A stretch of 64,000 bases of DNA. It comes from Bacteroidia bacterium. Lineage in GTDB: Bacteria > Bacteroidota > Bacteroidia > CAIKAF01. Location of the stretch: positions 19,675-83,674 of the forward strand of contig JACVCJ010000018.1 of NCBI GenBank assembly GCA_016742095.1, in the 5' to 3' direction. Made by a program: the position numbers and the translations under genes. Below the pieces are notes generated by a model, which was given only the letters and a program-made list of their open reading frames with translations, was not told where the DNA came from and made no database searches. Position 1 is the first letter of the stretch; each line of letters starts with the position of its first letter. Below are positions 18,770 to 27,624 of the stretch, in pieces.

Positions 18770-18800
18770 AAAAAAGACCGGCATGTACCGGTCTTTTTTT
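18770..18800 (+). terminator. Intrinsic terminator of the nqr operon
   Basis: A perfect 12-bp stem (AAAAAAGACCGG / CCGGTCTTTTTT) with a 6-base loop CATGTA, continued by T residues. It ends only about 11 bp before the histidine kinase ATG. Confidence 0.9.
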
Positions 18801-18810
18801 ATTTTAGGCC

Positions 18811-20616
18811 ATGCCCAAACACAGCCCGCTCTATCTCCTCTTCCTGTTGCTGTCGGTACAGCTCCCTGCCCAGGACCTGCCCGAACTGAGCCCCGAAGCC
18901 CTGTACCATAACGACAGCCTCTGGAACATGACCCTTGAAAATCCGCCACTGGCAGTACCTTACGGGAAACAACTCCTCTCCAGGGCCCTGAAAGAAAGAA
19001 ATATAGAATGGTGTGCCGATATCAGCGCCCGCCTTTCCGTAGCGTACGACCTGCTCGGGTACAAAGATTCGGCCGCCTATTTTGCCCTGCGCGCCCTGCC
19101 CGTGTACGAAACGCTGGAAGACCTGGCCGATATGGCCTTTGTATACAACGGGCTCGGACTCATCTACTACAGCCAGAAACAATATCCGCTTGCCATTTCC
19201 TATCACAAAAGATCACTCGATACCGAAATACAGCTGAAGAACCTGGAAGGGGTAGCCAGTTCCATGGTAAACCTGGGCATCTGCTACGCGTACCTCGACA
19301 GTACGGAACGTACCATACGCTACTACCTGCAGGCCGACAGTATTTACAGGAACAACGGCATGGAACAAATGCGCTCCGGCGCCCTCTCCAACCTGCTCAA
19401 TATGTACCTGCGGCTCAAAGAGTACGACAGGGCACGGACCATTATGAACGAGCTGAAAAAATTACCTCCGAAAGGCTTGGAACTGCCCGAGGACCGGATC
19501 ATGCAGCTGAACCTGGAGGCCAGCCTGCTGCTGAACACGGGACAGCCCCAGGCCGCCCTGGCCCTGCACCGCAAAGCCACGGCCCTGGCCGAACAGTTCC
19601 GCATGCGCGAAAAAATGAGGGAATGCTACGAAAAACTGGCCGAGAACCACGCCCGCCTGCAGCGGTACGATTCCGCCTACCATTACCTTTTTAAAAGCAC
19701 CGGCATCGGCGATTCGCTCTACAACGTACAACTGGCGGCCCAGGTGAACGATCTCAGCCTGCAGTACGAGACCGAAAAAAAAGACCGGGCCCTGGCCGAA
19801 CTGCGTGTACGCAACCTGCAGGACATACAGAAACAGCGTTTGCAGGACGAAGAACTGCGCGAAAAAAAATTACAGATCTACATCCTGGGCCTCCTCATCT
19901 TCATTGCTTCGGGCACCGTACTTGCCCTGGCCTACATTGTACGTACGAACCGCCGCAATAACCGCCTGTTGCAGGAAAAGAACCGCCTCATCGAGGAAAA
20001 CCTTCAGCACCGCGAAATACTGCTGGGCGAAGTACACCACCGGGTAAAGAACAACCTGCAGCTGGTGGTGAGCATACTGCAGTTACAGGCCCGTTCCCTG
20101 GACGACGAGAAGGTGCGCTCCGTCCTCGACGACTGTATACACCGCATCCATACCATGGGCCGCATACACCGGCAGCTGTACACGGGCGATAATCCCGAGA
20201 CCGTGGCCATACGCCCTTTTATACAGGAAATAGCCGAAGTACTGGGCGAGAACGGCAAACCCGGTGCCCCCGTCCGTTTCGAAAGCGATATCGAAGCCCT
20301 GCAACTCCCCCTGGAATACGCCGTACCGCTGGGACTCATCATCAACGAACTGCTTACCAATGCCGCCAAATATGCCTTCGACGACAACACGGCAGGGACC
20401 ATCGGCGTAAGCCTGCACCGGGACGGAGAACAACTGCGGCTGAGCGTTTACGACAACGGCAAAGGCATGGACCCCGGCAGCACGGGCGATTCCTTCGGGT
20501 TCCGGCTCATCGGCAGTATGGTACGCCAGATCGGCGCTGAGTGGAATACCGGATACAGCGGCGGCACCCGGCACATTTTTTTCATACCTTTCACAGGCCA
20601 ATTTAAAACCACATGA
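18811..20616 (+). CDS. TPR sensor histidine kinase (HisKA_2 type)
   Basis: 601 residues. A signal or anchor segment (LYLLFLLLSVQLPA) is followed by a periplasmic region of TPR repeats (about 60-300, e.g. AFVYNGLGLIYYSQKQYPLAISYHKRSL). A coiled segment, one membrane helix (about 352-373, IYILGLLIFIASGTVLALAYIV) and a HisKA_2 domain follow. The phospho-acceptor motif is EVHHRVKNNLQLVVSILQLQ (His409/410). The ATPase domain has the N box INELLTNAAKYAF and G box YDNGKGMD. The TPR part probably senses a peptide or protein signal. It overlaps the next gene by ATGA, so kinase and regulator form one unit. Confidence 0.9.
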   Translation: MPKHSPLYLLFLLLSVQLPAQDLPELSPEALYHNDSLWNMTLENPPLAVPYGKQLLSRALKERNIEWCADISARLSVAYDLLGYKDSAAYFALRALPVYETLEDLADMAFVYNGLGLIYYSQKQYPLAISYHKRSLDTEIQLKNLEGVASSMVNLGICYAYLDSTERTIRYYLQADSIYRNNGMEQMRSGALSNLLNMYLRLKEYDRARTIMNELKKLPPKGLELPEDRIMQLNLEASLLLNTGQPQAALALHRKATALAEQFRMREKMRECYEKLAENHARLQRYDSAYHYLFKSTGIGDSLYNVQLAAQVNDLSLQYETEKKDRALAELRVRNLQDIQKQRLQDEELREKKLQIYILGLLIFIASGTVLALAYIVRTNRRNNRLLQEKNRLIEENLQHREILLGEVHHRVKNNLQLVVSILQLQARSLDDEKVRSVLDDCIHRIHTMGRIHRQLYTGDNPETVAIRPFIQEIAEVLGENGKPGAPVRFESDIEALQLPLEYAVPLGLIINELLTNAAKYAFDDNTAGTIGVSLHRDGEQLRLSVYDNGKGMDPGSTGDSFGFRLIGSMVRQIGAEWNTGYSGGTRHIFFIPFTGQFKTT

Positions 20617-21326
20617 GCACAACCCGCATCCTCATCGTAGAAGATGAGGCCCTCATTGCCGATCACCTCGAGATACTCCTGCGCGAGAAAGGCTATACCG
20701 TTACCGGCATCTGCGACGAAGCCGGCGCGGTTATGACGGCCATTGCCGCCGAACGGCCCGACCTGGTGCTGCTCGACATCATGCTGAAAGGCGCCCTCGA
20801 CGGGGTGGACATAGCCCATACCCTGCGCCATAAACACGGCATTCCCTTTGTTTTCATCACCTCTTCGGCCGACGAAAAGACCATTGAACGTGTAAAACAT
20901 ACCGACCCGGAAGGCTTTATCCTGAAGCCTTTCCAGGAAACCGACCTGCTTACCCAGGTAGACATCGTTCTGCACCGTCTGCGCCACAGCGCCGGGAATA
21001 CCGCGGAACACGATCCCGATAGCATTTACGTAAAAGACAAACACGCCTGGGTAAAAGTACGGCTCGGCGATATCCTGTTCGTAAAGGCCGAGGACAACTA
21101 TACCCTGCTCTGCACCGCACAGCAGCGCTACATTGTGAACCGAAACCTGAAATCGGTGGAAGAGAACCTGCCCGCCGGCCGTTTTTTACGCGTACACCGT
21201 TCCTATATCGTCAACACCGATTACATTACCCGCCTGCAGCCCAATTCGGTACTGGTGCAGGAGGAAGAGATCCCCATCGGTAATACCATGCGCAACGAAC
21301 TCATGAAACACATCCGCACGTTGTAG
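20613..21326 (+). CDS. LytTR-family response regulator
   Basis: 237 residues. The receiver domain (1-125) has acidic pocket Glu10/Asp11, phospho-acceptor Asp55 in LVLLDIMLKG, and Lys in FILKPF. A LytTR DNA-binding domain follows (about 135-237, with LFVKAEDNYTLLCT and FLRVHRSYIVNTDYITRL). It is the cognate partner of the upstream kinase by a 4-bp overlap. LytTR regulators usually bind pairs of imperfect 9-bp direct repeats; its target is not evident here. Confidence 0.93.
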   Translation: MSTTRILIVEDEALIADHLEILLREKGYTVTGICDEAGAVMTAIAAERPDLVLLDIMLKGALDGVDIAHTLRHKHGIPFVFITSSADEKTIERVKHTDPEGFILKPFQETDLLTQVDIVLHRLRHSAGNTAEHDPDSIYVKDKHAWVKVRLGDILFVKAEDNYTLLCTAQQRYIVNRNLKSVEENLPAGRFLRVHRSYIVNTDYITRLQPNSVLVQEEEIPIGNTMRNELMKHIRTL

Positions 21327-21380
21327 AAAAATAGCTGTTAATTAAGAAACATTCCGTCACAAAATACGTACACAATAAGT

Positions 21381-21749
21381 ATGCAAAAATTACCTGCTCA
21401 AAGCAAAAATTTCGACAAGAGGAAGCGTCTGGCCCTCATTCTGAGTATCGTTTTTGATGCCGTCGGTATGATCTCGTATATCTTTCCGGCGCTGGGCGAA
21501 TCGTTCGACTTTGTGTGGGCCCCGATAGCGGGTCTGGCCAATATACTGCTGTTCGGCGGGTGGGCCGGTATACTGGGTGGCGTAGGCACCTTTGCCGAGG
21601 AACTGCTGCCTTTTACCGATTTTATCCCGAGCTTCCTGATCATGTGGTTCGTGAAGTTCATCCTGCTCGAAAAACGTACCCGTCAGCAACTCGACGGCGA
21701 GGCCGCCGACGCGTCAGAAACCCGCGAACTGGCAGGGCAGAACAAATAA
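21381..21749 (+). CDS. Small conserved membrane protein of unknown function
   Basis: 122 residues with two or three hydrophobic segments: about 18-37 (ALILSIVFDAVGMISYIFPA), 44-70 (FVWAPIAGLANILLFGGWAGILGG) and 81-96. The termini are charged. No domain was recognised. It lies 54 bp after the response regulator on the same strand, so co-transcription with the two-component pair is possible. It is separated from the dehydrogenase gene by a promoter. Confidence 0.65.
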   Translation: MQKLPAQSKNFDKRKRLALILSIVFDAVGMISYIFPALGESFDFVWAPIAGLANILLFGGWAGILGGVGTFAEELLPFTDFIPSFLIMWFVKFILLEKRTRQQLDGEAADASETRELAGQNK

Positions 21750-21791
21750 GGGCATCGATAAAATTTATTTCTCGAAACTAAAGGTTAATTC

Positions 21792-21799
21792 TACCTTTG
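21792..21799 (+). promoter_or_regulatory. -7 box TACCTTTG for lipoamide dehydrogenase
   Basis: A perfect TAnnTTTG ending 23 bp before the ATG. No TTTG at normal -33 distance was seen. Confidence 0.55.
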
Positions 21800-21822
21800 T
21801 TTAAATCTTTCGTAATTCAACA

Positions 21823-23229
21823 ATGAACAGTTATGATGTTGCCGTGATCGGCTCGGGACCGGGTGGGTATATTGCCGCCATCCGTTGCGCACAGTTAGGA
21901 ATGAAAACAGCTATTATCGAACGGTATCCCTCACTGGGCGGCACCTGTCTGAACGTAGGATGTATTCCTTCCAAGGCACTGCTCGATACTTCGGAACATT
22001 TTTACAATGCCGGTCATAGCTTTGCCCAGCACGGCATCCTGCTGGATAACCTGCGCCCTGATTTCGGTCAGATGATCGCCCGCAAGGCCAAAGTGGTAAA
22101 GGACAACTGCGACGGGGTGGCCTACCTGATGAAGAAGAACAAGATCGACGTATATACCGGTCACGGTTCCTTCGAGAACGCCAATACCCTGCTCATTACC
22201 AAGGATGACGGCAGCAGCGATAAAATTTCAGCCAAAAAAGTGATCATTGCCACGGGCTCCAAACCTTCGACCCTGCCCGGGCTGGAGATCGATAAAAAAC
22301 GCATCATCACCTCTACGGAGGCCCTGGAACTGAAAGAGATACCCAAACACCTGGTGCTGATCGGCGGCGGGGTCATCGGTATCGAGCTGGGTTCCGTTTA
22401 CGCACGCCTCGGCAGCAAGGTTTCGGTAGTGGAATATGCCGACAGCATCATCGGCAGCATGGACCGTGAACTGGGCAAGGAACTGCAGAAAATATGCAAA
22501 AAACTGGGCTTCGAGTTCTACCTGAAACACAAGGTGACGGGCGCGGAAAACACCGGTGAAGGCGTAGTGGTGAAAGCCGAGAACATGGCCAATAACGAAA
22601 CGGTAAGCATCGAAGGCGATTACTGCCTGGTAGCCGTAGGCCGCCGCCCCTACACCGATAAACTGGGACTGGAGAACGCCGGTCTGCAGACGGACGAACG
22701 CGGACGTATCCCGGTAAATGCCCATAAAGAGACCAAAGTACCCGGTATCTTTGCCATCGGCGACGTGATCGAAGGCGTGATGCTGGCCCACAAAGCCGAA
22801 GAAGAAGGCGTATACGTGGCCGAATACCTGAACGGCCAGAAGCCGCACATCAATCCTCTGCTGATCCCGGGTATCGTATATACATGGCCCGAAGTGGCTG
22901 CGGCAGGCTATACCGAGGAACAGCTGAAAGAAAAAGGAACGGCTTACAAAAGCGGTAAATTTCCCTTTATCGCCAGCGGCCGCGCCCGTGCCAGCATGGA
23001 CACCGACGGTTTTGTAAAAGTACTGGCCGACGCTGCCACCGACGAGGTGCTGGGCGTGCACATTATCGGGGCCCGCGCGGCAGACCTGATCATGGAAGCC
23101 GTGGTTGCCATGGAATTCCGGGCCAGCGCCGAAGATATTGGTCGAATTTGTCACGGTCACCCCACCTTTAGCGAAGCCCTGAAAGATGCGGCCTTAAATG
23201 CCAGTGACAAAAGGGCTTTGAACATGTGA
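21823..23229 (+). CDS. lpdA: Dihydrolipoyl dehydrogenase (E3)
   Basis: 468 residues. The FAD motif is VIGSGPGGYIAAI; the redox-active disulfide is Cys42/Cys47 in GGTCLNVGCIPSK. The NAD motif is LIGGGVIGIELGSVYARLG, and the catalytic His-Glu pair lies in CHGHPTFSEALKDA. It reoxidises lipoyl groups of 2-oxoacid dehydrogenase complexes and perhaps the glycine cleavage system, passing electrons to NAD+. It stands alone here with its own promoter, away from E1 and E2 genes, which suggests a shared E3. Confidence 0.95.
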   Translation: MNSYDVAVIGSGPGGYIAAIRCAQLGMKTAIIERYPSLGGTCLNVGCIPSKALLDTSEHFYNAGHSFAQHGILLDNLRPDFGQMIARKAKVVKDNCDGVAYLMKKNKIDVYTGHGSFENANTLLITKDDGSSDKISAKKVIIATGSKPSTLPGLEIDKKRIITSTEALELKEIPKHLVLIGGGVIGIELGSVYARLGSKVSVVEYADSIIGSMDRELGKELQKICKKLGFEFYLKHKVTGAENTGEGVVVKAENMANNETVSIEGDYCLVAVGRRPYTDKLGLENAGLQTDERGRIPVNAHKETKVPGIFAIGDVIEGVMLAHKAEEEGVYVAEYLNGQKPHINPLLIPGIVYTWPEVAAAGYTEEQLKEKGTAYKSGKFPFIASGRARASMDTDGFVKVLADAATDEVLGVHIIGARAADLIMEAVVAMEFRASAEDIGRICHGHPTFSEALKDAALNASDKRALNM

Positions 23230-23288
23230 TACTACCTGTAATCGTTACCACAGGCTAAAAATAATAGTATGGTAATATTATAGAAAAG

Positions 23289-23319
23289 TTGTTTGTTCAA
23301 TTTTAATTGTATAGATTTG
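23289..23319 (+). promoter_or_regulatory. Consensus promoter TTG-N20-TAGATTTG for the T9SS protein at 23348
   Basis: TTG at 23289-23291 and a perfect TAGATTTG at 23312-23319, in very AT-rich sequence, 28 bp before the ATG. This is one of the two best promoters in the window and suggests strong expression. Confidence 0.75.
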
Positions 23320-23347
23320 TAAGAGTAAATTTATAATAATTAGCAAA

Positions 23348-24532
23348 ATGAAGAAAAGATTACTATTTCTGGCCTTAGGCGCCTCTTTGGGATTTACAGC
23401 CTACAGCCAGGTACAAACACAATCTGCAATGCCTAATTTAAAGTACAGAGTTGCTCCGACTCAGAAATACACGGTTTCTGACAAGGCAACAGGCTCTTAC
23501 TATGTGGATGCCGAAGGTTATGACAGCTACCTGCTTTCTAACCCGAACAGCACTTTCGTAGCGCCTGTGAACCGCAACTTTGCTGACTCTTTCGAGTTCG
23601 GGGTTACTTACCAGGTTTACAAACAAATTGCCCGTACTACGGACTACACGAACTTTGAGCTGGTACCGAACGCGAACATCACCTCCATGACCATCGACAG
23701 TATCTTCATCAATACCGCTCACTTCAGAAGTTCTACCACGCCTTCCAACGTAAACGACTCCCTGTTCGTTGCACTGGTACGTGTAGACGCTAACGGCCGT
23801 CCGGTTGACGCCACAGCTGCTGACGTATACTGGAGAGATACCATCGTTACCAACGTTGACCTGGTTGGTCAGCCTTCAGGTACAGGTTATCCGACCGCAC
23901 GTCTGATCTTTACGCCGAACATCACACTGCCGGCTGCTGCCCAGGGTGCTTTCGCCATCCGTATGGAATACCGCGCTCCGATCGGTGACTCCCTGATGCC
24001 CGTAGTATCTTATCCTACAGATGGTACTTCACAGTGTCTGACCACAGACGGTATCTTTGAATCTTTCTTCTACCCGTCTGCTTTCTACAGAGTAGTTCTG
24101 CCTCCGGCGATCTCTGTAATGGTTCCGACCACTTCAGGTGACTATGTATGGTACTATGACTGTAACAACAGCGGCGCTCCCGACGGTCCTGCCGAAAACC
24201 CCTACCAGACATGGTCTCAGTGGGCTTATGTAACGATGGCCGATAACGTATCTATCGAAGAGCACGCCGCTGCCGGTCTGAACTACATCTACGCCGCTCC
24301 GAACCCGGTAACCGATATGGCGAACATCAACTTTGCCGTTAGCAAAAACATCGAGAAAGCCGAACTGAAAATTACCGATATCACCGGTAAAGAACTGCAG
24401 CGTATGAACCTGGGTTCACTGACCAACGGTAAATTCGTTCGTTCGATCGACTTCAACCAGTATCCTGCCGGTATCTATTTCTATACCCTGATCCTCGACG
24501 GTCAGAGCACAACAGGAAAACTGATCAAATAA
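23348..24532 (+). CDS. Secreted T9SS type A cargo protein
   Basis: 394 residues. The signal peptide is MKKRLLFLALGASLGFTAYS. The central part (about 25-310) is beta-rich, with no recognised domain. The type A sorting tail starts at about residue 315 (YAAPNPVTDMANINFAV ... QYPAGIYFYTLILDGQSTTGKLIK). Compared with neighbours it uses more T-ending Ser/Ala/Pro codons, which with the strong promoter suggests high expression. It has its own promoter and terminator, so it is a monocistronic unit. Function unknown. Confidence 0.82.
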   Translation: MKKRLLFLALGASLGFTAYSQVQTQSAMPNLKYRVAPTQKYTVSDKATGSYYVDAEGYDSYLLSNPNSTFVAPVNRNFADSFEFGVTYQVYKQIARTTDYTNFELVPNANITSMTIDSIFINTAHFRSSTTPSNVNDSLFVALVRVDANGRPVDATAADVYWRDTIVTNVDLVGQPSGTGYPTARLIFTPNITLPAAAQGAFAIRMEYRAPIGDSLMPVVSYPTDGTSQCLTTDGIFESFFYPSAFYRVVLPPAISVMVPTTSGDYVWYYDCNNSGAPDGPAENPYQTWSQWAYVTMADNVSIEEHAAAGLNYIYAAPNPVTDMANINFAVSKNIEKAELKITDITGKELQRMNLGSLTNGKFVRSIDFNQYPAGIYFYTLILDGQSTTGKLIK

Positions 24533-24552
24533 TTATCGTACATACGATATCG

Positions 24553-24581
24553 AAAAGGCCGGTACACACCGGCCTTTTTTT
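24553..24581 (+). terminator. Intrinsic terminator after the T9SS gene at 23348
   Basis: Perfect stem AAAAGGCCGG / CCGGCCTTTT, loop TACACA, followed by T residues. Confidence 0.9.
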
Positions 24582-24592
24582 GTGTCTTTTAA

Positions 24593-24623
24593 TTTGGGAT
24601 TGCCAAAGGAAACTTTATATTTG
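24593..24623 (+). promoter_or_regulatory. Consensus promoter TTTG-N19-TATATTTG for the T9SS protein at 24653
   Basis: TTTG at 24593-24596, 19 bp, then TATATTTG at 24616-24623: a textbook Bacteroidota promoter, 29 bp before the ATG. Confidence 0.8.
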
Positions 24624-24652
24624 TGTTATAAACACAACAACATATATAAGAA

Positions 24653-25645
24653 ATGAAGAAAATTTTTACAATTGCAGCCATTGCTGTAAGTGTTAGTGCA
24701 TTTGCACAGAGAAATGTAAGTAACATTACCTCCACCACCAGCCGTACTATCGGTAACACATTCGCAGCCAAAGCCGACACCTTATTACTTCCGGGTGCAG
24801 CAAGCGACACAGCCTGCTCCAGCCTTGCCACATATACGTTTAACCAGGGCGGTCAGCCGGGTGGTTTTATCACCGGCGTGAACGTATTCGCCGATGCTGA
24901 AAAAGGTCAGGTATTCAGCACCAACCTGCCGGGCGCCAGTGTAACAGGCGCTATCGGGTTCTTTGCGATTAAAGCGGTAATGACCCCTGCAGGAGCTGCG
25001 GATAACTATGTAGCCAAAGTGTACAGCCTGAACTCAACCGACACTACCGTTACCCTGCTGGGTACAAGTCTGCCGGTTGCACTCTCCGCTATCGACACCA
25101 CATTCGGTCCCAGTGGTCCGGCCGCTACTCCATTCCTGTTTGCCTCACCCGTTTCCGTTCCTTCTACCTTCGTGGTAACGTTCGAAGTAGTAAAACTGAA
25201 CGCGAACGATTCCATCACTTCAGGTGTTGTACTTTACTCATTTGAAGACGGCTGTGGCGACGGAGCTTTCGAGATCTGGAACGACGGTACACCTTCCTAT
25301 ATTTCTGCAGCATGGGGACTGAATACAGACCTGCTCACTGCCGTAAGCATCCAGTACGGAACCGTAGGCCTGGACAACAACGTAGCTGAAAACAGCTTTA
25401 GCATGTTCCCGAACCCTGCTTCCAATAACGCTACCATCAACTACAACCTGACCGAAGGCGGTAAAGTGACCATGCAGGTTACCAATATGGCCGGACAGGT
25501 AGTAATGAACCTGAACGAAGGCGTTAAAGGTGCCGGTAACTACACACGTAACCTGGACCTGAGCAGCCTGAGCAACGGTATCTACGTGTACAGCATCAAC
25601 GTTGACGGTAAGATCAGCAAAGGAAAATTCGTAGTAGCCAAATAA
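24653..25645 (+). CDS. Secreted T9SS type A cargo protein
   Basis: 330 residues. The signal peptide is MKKIFTIAAIAVSVSAFAQ. The middle (about 40-240) is Ala/Gly/Thr-rich and beta-like. The sorting tail is clear from about residue 250 (FSMFPNPASNNATINYNL ... LSNGIYVYSINVDGKISKGKFVVAK). No catalytic motif was recognised. It has its own consensus promoter and terminator, like the gene before it; the two resemble each other in plan but not closely in sequence. Probably an abundant surface or extracellular protein. Confidence 0.82.
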   Translation: MKKIFTIAAIAVSVSAFAQRNVSNITSTTSRTIGNTFAAKADTLLLPGAASDTACSSLATYTFNQGGQPGGFITGVNVFADAEKGQVFSTNLPGASVTGAIGFFAIKAVMTPAGAADNYVAKVYSLNSTDTTVTLLGTSLPVALSAIDTTFGPSGPAATPFLFASPVSVPSTFVVTFEVVKLNANDSITSGVVLYSFEDGCGDGAFEIWNDGTPSYISAAWGLNTDLLTAVSIQYGTVGLDNNVAENSFSMFPNPASNNATINYNLTEGGKVTMQVTNMAGQVVMNLNEGVKGAGNYTRNLDLSSLSNGIYVYSINVDGKISKGKFVVAK

Positions 25646-25669
25646 GGCATTGCGATAAAACAATATGCG

Positions 25670-25697
25670 AACCGCTTCCGCTACGGAGGCGGTTTTT
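25670..25697 (+). terminator. Intrinsic terminator after the T9SS gene at 24653
   Basis: Stem AACCGCTTCCG / CGGAGGCGGTT (one T-G wobble), loop CTA, then a run of T. Confidence 0.88.
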
Positions 25698-25723
25698 TTA
25701 TTTCTGTAAGGACTGTTTACGGA

Positions 25724-26203
25724 TCATGGACCGGGAGGAATTCCCCGGCTGTATCTCCGGACCATATTGTCGATCTGTCTTTTGTTCTGCTGCTGCAGTA
25801 AGGAGGGATACAAATTCAGCGGTATGTTCATGAGCATACCGGCCGCGGCGTGCAGGTATAGGCCATCCATGAGTTTTATCACCGCAAAAACTGCAACGAA
25901 TACAAACCCGATCAGGTGGCTTATCTCTGAAAAGGTCATTTCGTTCCGTAATTCCTGCAGCCGGCTTATGCCCGTACTGCCTTTCAGCTGCAGTTTCTGG
26001 TTCAGGTATTTAAAGAAAGTGTTTTTTACGATCCACTTAAATACACCCAGCCCGATCGCTTTATTCAGGGCCCCGCTCTTTATAAAGTTCAGGCTGGAAC
26101 GCTTGTAGTATGCTGTATTTCTCAGGAACACGGTAAGGAGCATTCCCGCCGTCCAGGAAATAACGGTTATGGAAAGGCCGAATGTAAAAGCTTTGATGAT
26201 CAT
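25724..26203 (-). CDS. CrtO-like membrane protein (distant acyltransferase relative)
   Basis: 159 residues. Hydrophobic N-terminus (about 4-26), then a basic region, then FSEISHLIGFVFVAVFAVIK (Glu93/His96) and an amphipathic end (AGMLMNIPLNLYPSLLQQQNKRQIDNMVRRY). The E-x2-H motif followed by N-x-P and Q-x-x-N-[KR]-x-R resembles glycosyl-4,4'-diaponeurosporenoate acyltransferase CrtO of staphylococci. This is from memory of the family, so treat it as a lead. No carotenoid genes are in the window. It follows the glycosyltransferase gene by 35 bp on the same strand, so a joint lipid or glycolipid role is possible. Confidence 0.5.
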   Translation of the reverse strand: MIIKAFTFGLSITVISWTAGMLLTVFLRNTAYYKRSSLNFIKSGALNKAIGLGVFKWIVKNTFFKYLNQKLQLKGSTGISRLQELRNEMTFSEISHLIGFVFVAVFAVIKLMDGLYLHAAAGMLMNIPLNLYPSLLQQQNKRQIDNMVRRYSRGIPPGP

Positions 26204-26238
26204 TGTTCTGTAGTAACCTGGAAGTTATTGAGTCAGAC

Positions 26239-27111
26239 TTATTTTAGGAGACGGTAGTTCCGGTAGGAGAAATCGAGCCCGAGGTACCTGCGCAGGAAAC
26301 TTTTGGCCCGTTCCTTGAACGAAGTACGGTTAAAGGCGATATCATAGTCGAATTTCCAGTTTTTACGCCTTATACGCTCTTCCATTACCTTCGGGTGGGT
26401 TCCTGTATACCTTTCGAGCTGATCGATGCCGCTGTAGTGAAATTCTTCGGCTTTGGCCACGTGTTTTTCGAGCCAGGCATCGTCGTGCCACATTTTATGA
26501 AAGTTCTCCTGCTTGCGTTGCATGGCCGCAGGCTCTTTTACCCAGCCGTAATGGTGTATGTAGGCCGGCATGGCCACTACGTTCAGTTTCTGGTCATTGT
26601 CCTTGCGAAAGCCCTGGGCATCGCGGTACGAATAGATACCGGCCCGTTTCCGCACTACCCGTATCTCGTTGCGGTACCAGGAAGAACTGGCCCCGGTGTA
26701 ATCGTAGGACCCGTAGAAATGCCGGTAACGGAACAGCAGTCCGTCCACCCGTTCATCATCCTTATACCTGTGCATAAAGGTATACACGGTCTGTGCATCG
26801 CTTTCGGGCAGTACTTCATCGCCCTGGATGTAAAAAGCCCAGTCGGCATCTTCGGGTACGGCGGCATAGGCCTTGTCGGTCTCCTGTGCCAGCACGCGGC
26901 CGCCTTCGCGCAGACTGTCGTCCCACACCGTATCGATAATGCGGACCCGTCCCGGGGCGATCTGCTCCACCAGTTCACGTGTGCCGTCGTCGGAATTACC
27001 CACGGCCACAATGACCTCGCTGCACAGCGGCAGTATGGACAGGACGGCCTCCCGCACGGGATAATCGTACTTTACCGCATTGCGTATAAATGTGAAACCT
27101 ACTACTTTCAT
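26239..27111 (-). CDS. Family 2 glycosyltransferase
   Basis: About 290 residues from the ATG at 27111 (MKVVGFTFIRNAVKYDYPV); an in-frame TTG at 27129 is a weaker start. The GT-A fold N-terminus is visible with VIVAVGNSDDGTRELVEQI and a metal-binding-type DADWAFYIQGDEVL in place of the usual DxD. The C-terminal part has conserved HHYGWVKEP and many aromatic and basic residues, ending near the membrane surface (FLRRYLGLDFSYRN). Sugar donor and acceptor are unknown. It follows the DUF1905 gene by 26 bp. Confidence 0.8.
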   Translation of the reverse strand: MKVVGFTFIRNAVKYDYPVREAVLSILPLCSEVIVAVGNSDDGTRELVEQIAPGRVRIIDTVWDDSLREGGRVLAQETDKAYAAVPEDADWAFYIQGDEVLPESDAQTVYTFMHRYKDDERVDGLLFRYRHFYGSYDYTGASSSWYRNEIRVVRKRAGIYSYRDAQGFRKDNDQKLNVVAMPAYIHHYGWVKEPAAMQRKQENFHKMWHDDAWLEKHVAKAEEFHYSGIDQLERYTGTHPKVMEERIRRKNWKFDYDIAFNRTSFKERAKSFLRRYLGLDFSYRNYRLLK

Positions 27112-27137
27112 GCCCTGCAAAGAACGCAAAAAGTGGC

Positions 27138-27620
27138 TTAACGGCCTTCGCGGTCCGAATAAAGTTGTCCCGTTCTCATTTTGTACAGTATCTCCAGCGA
27201 GCGTTTTATACGGCTGTCCACGTTCTTTACGCTGGTAACATAGTGCACTACGCCGCGCTTTTTGCCGGTGGTAAAGGTCTCGAATATGGCACGGGCCTCA
27301 TCGTCCTGTTCCAGGGCCGCCTGGAGCTCTTCGGGGATCTCGAGGTATTCGTTATCGATCCAGCTGAACTGCACGTGCACTTCGTCGCCCTGTTTTATTT
27401 TAGCTTCCCGGCGCAGGGGACCGCCTACCATAAAGAATTTGCCGCCGGAGCGTTCGCTCTGCACGGCCAGGTTAAAGGGCGTAACCCCGTTGAGCAGTCC
27501 CCGGGCACGCAAACGGCCTTTGGGCAGCACCGCCACGATCTCTTCGGGCAGGTACAGACCGGTGTGGGCTTCTTTTTCGAGCAGCTCCAGGCGGGTTATG
27601 AAGGAAAATGTGTAGTCCAT
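27138..27620 (-). CDS. DUF1905/YdeI (OmdA) family protein
   Basis: 160 residues with two parts. The first is a DUF1905 beta-barrel (about 1-90, FSFITRLELLEKEAHTGLYLPEEI and GVTPFNLAVQSERSGGKFFMVGGPLRREAKIKQGDEVHV). The second is a C-terminal OmdA-type helical part (about 95-150, EIPEELQAALEQDDEARAIFETFTTGKKRGVVHYV). The YdeI family is linked to resistance to cationic peptides in other bacteria; the mechanism is unclear. It lies 4 bp after corA in the same direction. Confidence 0.8.
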   Translation of the reverse strand: MDYTFSFITRLELLEKEAHTGLYLPEEIVAVLPKGRLRARGLLNGVTPFNLAVQSERSGGKFFMVGGPLRREAKIKQGDEVHVQFSWIDNEYLEIPEELQAALEQDDEARAIFETFTTGKKRGVVHYVTSVKNVDSRIKRSLEILYKMRTGQLYSDREGR

Positions 27621-27624
27621 AGCG

